Assembly (NCBI GenBank): GCA_040901765.1
Contig: JBBDYG010000123.1
Span: 1-11,057, forward strand
Length of the DNA stretch: 11,057 nucleotides
Direction: 5' to 3'
DNA from: JBBDYG01 sp040901765
GTDB lineage: Bacteria > Planctomycetota > Planctomycetia > Pirellulales > Lacipirellulaceae
Shown here in pieces: positions 1-7,000 of this stretch (positions are counted from its first letter, which is position 1; every line of letters starts with the position of its first letter). The notes beneath the pieces are model-generated. The model was not told the origin of the DNA. It did not search any database and saw only the letters and a program-made list of their open reading frames with translations. Both the position numbers and the translations under genes were made by a program.

Positions 1-1
1 C

Positions 2-628
2 GACAATGTCTGGTCGCACACGACCACCACCCGCGCCGGCGGCGACGCCGAAGGCCATGCTAGCCTGAGCCAGTCGACCGTCGAGAAGTGGACGAACGAT
101 TATCACAAGCAGCTCGACAATCACACCGACAACGGCGCGTCCGGCTGGTCCCACCACCAGGAGACCGACACGACGCGGGACGCGGGCCACAATTCCCAGA
201 CGGCGACCGTTTCCGGCCCGGAAGAGAATCGCCGCCACACGCTGGCGATCGACTCGGCGTTTGAGTCGTGGGTGGACAACGAATCAAGCGACACGCTTTA
301 CACGGCCACCACCTTTCGGCGGACGGGAAACGTCACCCACGACGAGAAGTCGGGCAGCTCGAGCTACCAATCAAGCCATTTGACGAACGCAACGGGCCTC
401 GCCAGGGATGGCAAGTTCAGCAGTTCGTCGACGAATGTCGAATCGCATTCGACGCCGATACCGACGGAATCGAGTTACTACTACAACCATGTTTACAACG
501 ACGCGGTGGTAACCGACGACCGTAACCGTTCACAGGGCGGGCATACACGGAACCTGGAAAATGTGGAATACCAACTTTCCCGTGATCTGCGCTATGCGAA
601 CAATTTTCTTGTGGTGCATTTCGCCTGA
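2..628 (+). pseudogene. Polymorphic-toxin trunk gene, module 1, 5' fragment (runs off window start)
   Basis: The frame is open from the first bases and encodes a Ser/Thr/Asp/Gly-rich protein, so the true start lies outside the window. About 173 residues are genuine trunk. They match the trunk of module 2 (from about 5926) and module 3 (from 9435), including RRHTLAIDSAFESWV, TGNVTHDEKSGSSSY and TESSYYYNH. From 522 the frame enters an inserted element, reads about 35 unrelated residues and stops at 626-628. The trunk part has no cysteine, which suits an exported beta-rich protein (inference). The same protein resumes in another frame after 721, so this is the 5' half of a gene broken by an insertion. 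A product made from it would lack hinge and nuclease tip. Confidence 0.8.
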
Positions 629-721
629 AATCGGAAGAGTTGGCGCGAAACGTAGTATCAGCGGTTTCAAAAGCACGAAAAAAGCCTTGTTTTCTGGCCT
701 CTCCAGAGTGTGAACGGTTAC
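522..721. mobile_element. 200-bp MITE-like element with IS66-type ends
   Basis: The ends are perfect 13-bp inverted repeats, GTAACCGTTCACA at 522-534 and its reverse complement at 709-721. The flanks are a direct repeat, CCGACGACC, at 513-521 and 722-730. Because one C is ambiguous at each border, the target duplication is 8 or 9 bp. Ends beginning GTAA with 8-bp duplications are typical of the IS66 family, so mobilisation in trans by an IS66-type transposase is likely (inference). The 200 bp hold no credible gene. Excising the element plus one duplication (209 bp) joins the two frames on either side and yields protein that matches module 2 without a gap at the site. Confidence 0.85.
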
Positions 722-2109
722 CCGACGACCTTACCGATAATCAATCGGCCCAATCGTCTCGCAGCGTGAGAACCACCAGTGAAAACGGCTCTTACTTCGA
801 CCTGCCCCTTTCCTTGGGCATCGGGGTGCGGATTCAGACTGGCGAGTACACGATCGAGGAGCGAACCTACCTCACGGAGCGAACGGACGAGCATAGCGAC
901 GAATTTGATACTCCGTACGGAACCAAGATCAACGGCCTGCTCGTCTTGCGTGAAGAGACCTCGCGCACGACCACCACCGGCAGCTACGGTCCCGGCGGAC
1001 TGACTGAGTCGCGAGACTTCTCCAGCACCCTTTCGGATCGATTTTACCGAGAGTTCTCGGACCGCGAACCCTCCGGGTTCTGGGAAGATGAGATCGAGCG
1101 CTACGCGCTCACCTTCAACAACGACAATGGCGAAATCAGCGGCCACGAGTACCACCGCTGGCAAATCACCGACGCCACCGGCACCTACGAGATCCTCGAC
1201 CCGATTGTCGACCGAGACCTGTTTGAGAATCCGCCGCCGACGGGGCCGAAGGGGCAAGCGACGCAGGGCGGGTACACGCCGGGAATTCTCGAGGCCACCA
1301 TTTTCGAAGCGGCAGTGGCCAATCTCTTCCCCGGCGGGCGGCAGTTGAACGCCCTGGCCAATTTGCTCAGTCCCATCGCGGCAGCAATCGCGGCGATCGG
1401 GCAGTTGAAAGCGGAGCCAACGCCGCCAGGGTACGAAGGAAAGTATGGCCTCGATGCTGACGGCGACGGATATACCGACAATTGGTTCAAGCGGCAGTGG
1501 CAGAAACTCGTTCATGGGCCCTACCAGAGATTCAACCTCGAGAGTCCTCACCTACAACCGGGCGACGGACAACTACGCACCGGCCAGACGGGCCTCGAGG
1601 GTTACCGCAACGCTACGGGACAGTCTGCGGAGTTGCTTGACAATACTGCGAAGAACGCGGCGTTAGAGGCGACAACCGGCGGTCTAGGCGGCATCTGGGG
1701 CAAGGCCGACGACTTCAACGACTTGCGCAAAGCCAATAAGGCGCGACAAGCGGGCAAGTTTGCGCAGCCAATATTAGTTGCCGCGAAATTAACTAAGGAA
1801 GTCTCCAATAAACTCCGTGATAAAGCCCGTTCGATTTGGGAAGGTGTAGCGGGCTATCGAGCAATTGACCGTGGACTTCGAATTCATCACCGAATTCCTC
1901 TAGAATGGTCACACATATATCCGCATGCGAATCCAAACAGACTAGCGAATCTAGTTGGGGTGGAGCCAGGTACACACACTTTGATCAATAATGCTTGGGC
2001 AGCATGGAAACGAGGGCTCAATGGCCGCACGCCGACACAGGCTGAGGTGATGGCACAAGCATTGAAGATCGATGAAATGTTTGGCCACCTCTTTACGTTC
2101 CCGAAATAG
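640..2109 (+). CDS. Toxin module 1, 3' fragment: trunk end, hinge, pretoxin and HH-type nuclease tip
   Basis: This is the continuation of the gene broken at 522. The frame opens at a TTG inside the inserted element, and about 27 residues are element-derived, so translation from here is doubtful. Genuine protein starts near 722. In order: trunk end (to residue 197), with YGPGGLTESRDF and NDNGEISGHEYHRW; hinge PPPTGPKGQATQGGYTPG (198-215); hydrophobic Ala-rich pretoxin stretch (about 216-250); a calcium-loop-like DADGDGYTD (272-280); and a C-terminal nuclease-like domain with HHRIPLEW (416-423) and NRLANLVGV, then His and Trp. HHxP followed by Asn-Leu and a further His is typical of HNH/endonuclease VII-fold toxins, so DNase activity is likely but inferred. 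The tip is richer in A+T than the trunk. The SUKH gene 12 bp downstream should be its immunity gene. Confidence 0.8.
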   Translation: MARNVVSAVSKARKKPCFLASPECERLPDDLTDNQSAQSSRSVRTTSENGSYFDLPLSLGIGVRIQTGEYTIEERTYLTERTDEHSDEFDTPYGTKINGLLVLREETSRTTTTGSYGPGGLTESRDFSSTLSDRFYREFSDREPSGFWEDEIERYALTFNNDNGEISGHEYHRWQITDATGTYEILDPIVDRDLFENPPPTGPKGQATQGGYTPGILEATIFEAAVANLFPGGRQLNALANLLSPIAAAIAAIGQLKAEPTPPGYEGKYGLDADGDGYTDNWFKRQWQKLVHGPYQRFNLESPHLQPGDGQLRTGQTGLEGYRNATGQSAELLDNTAKNAALEATTGGLGGIWGKADDFNDLRKANKARQAGKFAQPILVAAKLTKEVSNKLRDKARSIWEGVAGYRAIDRGLRIHHRIPLEWSHIYPHANPNRLANLVGVEPGTHTLINNAWAAWKRGLNGRTPTQAEVMAQALKIDEMFGHLFTFPK

Positions 2110-2121
2110 AGACCTGCATAC

Positions 2122-2664
2122 ATGGATCAAATGACTTCTGAAGTTATCGAGTTGTTGCACCAGTCGAGATTGCCGCCGGGCGACACAATTCCCGAAGGTG
2201 TGTCCGAGGATGACATCATCGGATTTGAGAAACGTACCGGATTAAAAGTACCCCCAAGACTTCGAAGCTGGCTGCGAACGTCAAACGGACCCTGCGCAGG
2301 GGCGGGTGGAGTCTATGGAATCCACCCGAAACGCCACGATCTTGACATCGAGTATACGTTGGGGCTGCGCCCAGTGTGGATCGAGTTGGGGTGGATTCCA
2401 ATTGCCGGCGATGGCTGCGGGAACGAGTACTGCGTGGTGACAAGAAACGAATTCGGAGATGGCGAACCCGTGATCTTCATCGAAACTCTTGAGGGAGAAA
2501 ACACGCCTACGTATGTAGTAGCGTCCGAGACTTGGCACTTTCTGCGATTCTATTTCAAGGCCGATTTAGGTTTGACTGAGTGGCCATTTGATAAAAATGA
2601 AGTTGTGAATAGCGATCCAAACATCGCTAAGTTCAACTCTGCGACACTGCCATGGGATGCGTAG
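2122..2664 (+). CDS. SMI1/KNR4 (SUKH) family immunity protein
   Basis: The 180-residue product shows the SUKH pattern: an N-terminal helix with Glu-x2-Ile-x2-FE (about 29-36), VPPRLRSWLRTSNG (43-56), GAGGVYGI (60-67), and a late GWIPIAGDGCGNEY block (90-103). SUKH proteins are established immunity partners of contact-dependent and polymorphic nuclease toxins and act in the cytoplasm by binding the toxin domain. It starts 12 bp after the stop of the HH-type nuclease, same strand, so it is almost certainly the cognate antidote, probably translated from the same message. The ATG at 2122 is the first possible start; another Met at residue 4 would lose little. No clear ribosome binding site precedes it. 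Unlike the trunk it contains cysteines. The family call is confident; pairing is by position. Confidence 0.9.
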   Translation: MDQMTSEVIELLHQSRLPPGDTIPEGVSEDDIIGFEKRTGLKVPPRLRSWLRTSNGPCAGAGGVYGIHPKRHDLDIEYTLGLRPVWIELGWIPIAGDGCGNEYCVVTRNEFGDGEPVIFIETLEGENTPTYVVASETWHFLRFYFKADLGLTEWPFDKNEVVNSDPNIAKFNSATLPWDA

Positions 2665-2670
2665 CATTTG

Positions 2671-2696
2671 TCCGCTGCAGTGGTCCAGCGATTTTT
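2671..2696 (+). terminator. Possible weak hairpin plus T-run after the SUKH gene
   Basis: CGCTG (2673-2677) can pair with CAGCG (2686-2690) across an 8-base loop, and ATTTTTAT follows. The site sits right after the SUKH stop codon, where a terminator would be expected. The stem has only 5 bp, so the call is weak. Confidence 0.25.
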
Positions 2697-2774
2697 ATGT
2701 GAACATCTGTGAGGTTATTTCGAGACTGAAATCGCACGGGGAACTGGTCGGAAGACCGTCGGAGCATGTTTTCC

Positions 2775-2867
2775 CTCCCGAAAACTCGATCCGTTAAGTT
2801 AGGCAAGCCGGCGTTGGAAGAATGTTGGGTGTCGCTCCCGAAAACTCGATCCGTTAAGCTAGGCAAG
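2775..2867 (+). repeat. Two 33-bp direct repeats, 60 bp apart
   Basis: The 33-bp sequence starting CTCCCGAAAACTCGATCCG occurs at 2775-2807 and 2835-2867, with one difference (T at 2799, C at 2859). A third, diverged copy (26 of 33 identical by eye) is at 9219-9251, 22 bp after the last immunity gene. The 60-bp period is a multiple of three, and in one frame every copy reads SLPKT(R/K)S(V/D)KLGK. The rest of the gap after the SUKH gene (2697-2774) shows nothing recognisable. The role is unknown. Confidence 0.7.
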
Positions 2868-3049
2868 CTTGAGCCAGGAGAAATTTGGGAGGGAGATGCA
2901 AGTCGCAGACATAAAGCGAGCTCGCGGAGGAGAAAAACTGCTCATCCAAGCCGATTTTTCACCTTCGGCGCAGACACCGAGCGCCGTTCCGTGGAAAAGA
3001 GAACGCGATGACACCGCTAGGCGGCAACGCGAGCATAGCGATGATGGAG
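2835..3049. repeat. About 215-bp block repeated at 9219-9432 (copy 1)
   Basis: This stretch is collinear with 9219-9432. It contains a 33-bp repeat, a patchily conserved middle, a well-conserved CTTCGGCGCAGAC segment (2963-2975 here, 9348-9360 there), and the last codons of the insertion-sequence transposase. It therefore includes the 3' end of the insertion sequence and perhaps its intergenic flank. It marks the edge between one module and the next. Confidence 0.65.
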
Positions 3050-4078
3050 CCCACCGACCTGCGGCACGGCAATCACTTTCCCGCGGTCGGGCGGCTCGAC
3101 GTCGCGTGGATGGGGCGGGTTGCCATCGAGCGATAAGTGCGTTCGGGACTCGTTGTAATAGCGAAAGTAATCGGTAAGGATGCGTGATAGATGCTGTTCG
3201 CCCAGGACAATCACGTGATTCAAGCATTCGCGGCGAATCGAGCCGATGAGCCGTTCGACGTAGGGGTTCTGCCAAGGCGAGCGCGGTGCGCTAACCACTT
3301 CCTCGATGCCCAAACTCTGGACGCGCTGCTGAAACACGTCGCCATAGATCGAATCGCGGTCCCGTTGCAGAAAGCGCGGCGCATTGTCGAACGGAAAAGC
3401 CTCGGTGATCTGCTGGGCGGTCCACTGCGAGGAAGGATGGGCCGTGACGTTGAAGTGCAAAACTTTTCGGCGATCGAGGCTCAGCACGACAAACACGTAC
3501 AGCACGCGGAAGGTCGCGGTGGGGACGACGAAGAAGTCGATCGCCGCCGTCTCGCCCAAGTGATTCTTGAGAAATGTCTTCCAAGTCGGCGACGGCGGCT
3601 TGTGGTTCCGCGGCAGGTACTTGGCCACAGTCGACTCGGCCAGCTCATGGCCGAGCAGCCGCAGTTCGGCCTGAATCCGCGGCGCACCCCACAGCGGATT
3701 CTCGCGGGCCATGCGGCGAATGAGCTGGCGAACTTCGGTCGTCACTTTCGGCCGGCCCGACTTGCGCGATTTGAATCGCCAATAGAGTCGAAATCCGCTA
3801 CGGTGCCAGCGGACGACCGTCTCGGGCTGGACGATGACCAGCGCCGAGCGCCAATCAATCCAAACACGAGAGAGCCAGACCCAGAAGATGCGGTCCCGCC
3901 GCCGCAATCGAGGCCGCGGCTGCTCGCGCTTGAACACCGCCAACTGCTGCCGCAAGACCACGATTTCGGCCAGCAAAGCGGCGGGACTGAGGCACACGGC
4001 GCGGCAGAGCAAGAAGACGATTTCGATGACGCTCATCCCTGCGGCTCATCGGGGTTCAATCACGGGAAAAGCCCAAAT
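2883..4078 (-). mobile_element. Insertion sequence (approximate ends) at the 5' edge of module 2
   Basis: The element holds one transposase gene on the minus strand. The right edge lies near 4078, because trunk-like protein resumes at about 4079. The left edge is uncertain. ATTTGGG at 2883-2889 is the inverse of CCCAAAT at 4072-4078, a possible but weak terminal repeat. Similarity with 9219-9432 extends further left, to about 2835. No target duplication is visible and the two flanks do not join into a gene. This fits an arrangement shaped by recombination rather than a simple insertion (inference). Confidence 0.55.
3017..4036 (-). CDS. DDE transposase with integrase catalytic core (IS3/IS481-like, single ORF)
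   Basis: The 339-residue protein has a basic N-terminal region (PETVVRWHRSGFRLYW, 71-86) and a helix-turn-helix-like segment with NPLWGAPRIQAEL (113-125). The integrase core follows, with Asp167 (AAIDFF), Asp226 (RDRDSIYG) and Glu261 (NPYVERLIGSIRREC), giving D-D-34-E spacing. The C-terminal RYYNESRTHLSLDG (293-305 region) is usual in this group. It cuts and joins DNA to move its own element. All catalytic residues and the ordinary length are present, so it may be active. ATG at 4036 (complement) gives the normal N-terminus. I cannot assign an exact ISfinder family. It runs opposite to all toxin and immunity genes. Confidence 0.88.
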   Translation of the reverse strand: MSVIEIVFLLCRAVCLSPAALLAEIVVLRQQLAVFKREQPRPRLRRRDRIFWVWLSRVWIDWRSALVIVQPETVVRWHRSGFRLYWRFKSRKSGRPKVTTEVRQLIRRMARENPLWGAPRIQAELRLLGHELAESTVAKYLPRNHKPPSPTWKTFLKNHLGETAAIDFFVVPTATFRVLYVFVVLSLDRRKVLHFNVTAHPSSQWTAQQITEAFPFDNAPRFLQRDRDSIYGDVFQQRVQSLGIEEVVSAPRSPWQNPYVERLIGSIRRECLNHVIVLGEQHLSRILTDYFRYYNESRTHLSLDGNPPHPRDVEPPDRGKVIAVPQVGGLHHRYARVAA

Positions 4079-7000
4079 CTAGCAGAACATCTGTCGCTAT
4101 TCGAGTCGCAGTCCGCCGGCAGTTATCACGGCGCGCAGTCGGTTAGCAGCAGCCGCGCCTCGCAGGCCGCCGGCACGGTGACCGACACGGTGGAAAACGT
4201 GACCACGCCGATCCGCGACAACCAGGCGGGGACGCATTCCTTGGACGTGACCGACCGGGGGACGTTTACGTCGGGGGCGGGGGACTTGGGGCTGGGGGCT
4301 GGGGGTTTTGAAAATACCCAGCAGGGCCACGCCACGATTGTGGAAGTCTTTACCAACAAATCCACCAGCTTTGCGGGTCTGGCCGGGGTGCTCGAATTGC
4401 CGCCGCCTGCTTGGGATGAAGACCCAATTGTGATTCAGCTAACGGGCGGGCGGCTCGACAAGTCGACCTGGCAGCGGACGATCACCGAGGATTTTGACTA
4501 CGAAGAGCTGAACGGCCAATTCGCGCGGGAAGGGACAATCGAGGACTTGACCGAGCGGACCGCCGACAGCCTCGAGTCGGTGAGCGGCGAGGACGCGGAA
4601 CAGTCGGCCAGTTTTGCATCCCGTCAGGACGGCGGCGTAGTCACGAACAGCGAGTTTCGCGGCAAGTTTACCGAGGATAGCGCCGGACGAAGGACAAGCG
4701 GCACGGCGACGGGCAATGAAGAGCGGCACGGCTCGAACCGGACCAGCTACTCGGCGAGTGGCCAGGGGCCAGGGGGAAGTGGCCAGGAGAACTCGACCAG
4801 CCAGAGCAAGTCGCGTCGCACGGGCAGTTCCAATGGCGCAATCGAGATCGGCCCCGATGGCACGACCATCGGCCCGATCCGATTTACCGGTGAGGAGTTG
4901 ATCCGGACGCAGAACGGCGGCAGCTCGTCCCGCACGACGGAGTCGAGCTCTACGGTGGGCGAAGGGGCCGCCGCCGTCACGACGAAGACCCTTACCGCCG
5001 AAGGCGGCACTAGCCAGACCAACGGCGAAGTCACAGGCCACAGCAGCGGCACGCAGCAGGGAACGGGGGGCGGGGCTGGGGGCTGGGGGCTGGGGGCTGG
5101 GACGAGCACTGCCAACATCAGCGCCACCACCGACGGCGAGACTGACGGCAACGGGTTCTTCATCAGCTCGACCGTCAAGACAGGGACCGGCACGAAGGAG
5201 ACCGAGCTCATTGCGTCCCACGGCAAAGAGAACGCCAAGCAAAGCGGCAGCTCCAGTGGCACCGTCCGCACCGGCCGCGACGCGAAGACCGACCTGACCG
5301 TCAACGGCCGCGGCGAGGGGGCGAGTGAACAGACCACGAAGCGCGTCGTCACGAGCGCCAACACCACGCTCGGCAGCCGCACCCACACCAGCGTCACCCG
5401 CACCGACACCGGCGACGGCAATACCAACACCGACGGCATCGTCAAGATCGAAGATGGCCAGACGGAACGCACCGGCTCGTTTAATGGCAAGTCGGACAAC
5501 GATGCGACGGTGACCTACTCGCACCGCGGCAACTTCACGCCTTCGGGCCAGAACAATTCGTACGAGTCGGCCAACGGCACGCTCACCAGCGGCGTCGATG
5601 TGAATTTCAACGGCACGTCGAACTCGACGAACCTCGACAACACCTACACGCTCACCGCCAGTCCCATGCGCAGCGGCGGCGAGGACTCGATCTACGTCAC
5701 CGGCTGGATCGATTACGGTACCGACACCGAAACGGACGAGGAATACTACAAGGGCCAAACCACAACCAACACGATCTCCGCCAGCGACAACACCAGCGGC
5801 ACGAGCAACATCAAGGACGGCGAGCTGGTTTCCAGCACCGCCGGCGGAAGCTCAAGCAGCACCGACACGACGACCATCGACGACTGGGACTACCGCGCCA
5901 AGGACGACTATTTCAGCAAGCGCGACAACACCTGGTCGCACACGACTACCACTCGCACCGGCGCGGACTACGAAGGGAACTCGAGCCTGAGCCAGGCCAT
6001 CGTCGAAGCGTGGGCCAGCGACTATTACAGCCAGTCGAGCGTGACCTCGCCGTGGGGCATCAACGGCACGGAAGAAGACCGCGACACCCACACGATCCAG
6101 CAAGGCGGATATATCTCGCAGTCCGCTTCGATCTCCGGCCCCGAGGACAAGCGCCGTCACACCTTGGCCATCGACTCGGCGTTTGAGTCGTGGGTGGACA
6201 ACGAATCGAGCGACACGCTGTATATCACCGACCCGGCCGCTCCCAATTCGTGGACCCTTCGGCGGACCGGCAACGTCACCCACGACGAGAAGTCCAGTAG
6301 CTCCAGCTACGATTCCAGCCACCTGGCCGATGCAGCAGGCCTCGCGCGGGACGGCAAGTTCAGCTACACCGCGACGACCACCGAATCGCATTCGGCGCCC
6401 ATACCGACGGAATCGAGCTACTATTACAACCATCGGTACACCGACGACGCGGTGGTGATCGACGAACTCACCGACAATCAAACTGCCCAATCGACGCGCA
6501 GCGTCCGGCACACCAGCGAGAACGGTTCTTACTTCGACTTGCCTGTAGCGCTGGGCGTGGTGGTTCGCATTCAATCGGGCGACTACACGATCGAGGAGCG
6601 AACCTACCTGACGGAGCGGGAGCGCGATTATTCCGATGTGTTCCAGACTCCATACGGCACCGACATCATCGATGAGCTCTTCCTGCGCGAGCTGACCTCC
6701 GAGACCACGACCACCGGCAACTACGGTCCGGGTGGCCTCAATGAGTCGAAGGAGTTCTCCAGCACAAGTTCGGAGCGGCTCTACTGGAAGTACCTCGACC
6801 GCGAAGTTTCCAGCCCCTGGCAAGACCAGTTCCAGCGCTACGCGCTCACGATGAGCAACGACAACGGCCAGATCAGCGGCCACAAGTACCACCGCTGGCA
6901 GGCCATTGACGCCACCGGCACCTACGAGATCCTCGACCCGATTATCGACGAGGACATTTTCGACGGCTTGCCGCCTACCGGGCCGAAGGGGCAAACGACG

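Noticed and set aside
268..525. Short plus-strand reading frames in other frames over the module 1 trunk
   Set aside because: They overlap the supported trunk frame, which matches two other copies in protein sequence.
2766..3011. Small 81-residue reading frame across the tandem 33-bp repeats
   Set aside because: It begins with a peptide repeated twice but then runs into an Arg/Ser-rich stretch and the insertion-sequence end. I keep the repeat as a feature, not a gene.
3191..4078. The long plus-strand frame that continues unbroken from 3191 through the insertion sequence into module 2
   Set aside because: This part is the exact antisense of a transposase with a complete catalytic core. Its translation does not resemble the trunk, so a fusion protein is an accident of high GC content.
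4057..4080. Resemblance between the transposase-start end of the insertion sequence and 11022-11045 (both with CACGG..AAAAGCC)
   Set aside because: Only about 17 of 26 bases match, and nothing else of the element is near 11022. It is probably chance.
4439..5758. A 439-residue minus-strand reading frame opposite the module 2 trunk
   Set aside because: It is Val/Ala/Arg-rich with no recognisable motif and lies opposite a well-supported gene. Similar shadows lie opposite the other trunk copies (718-1551, 5852-7087, 9807-10544), as expected from the codon bias.
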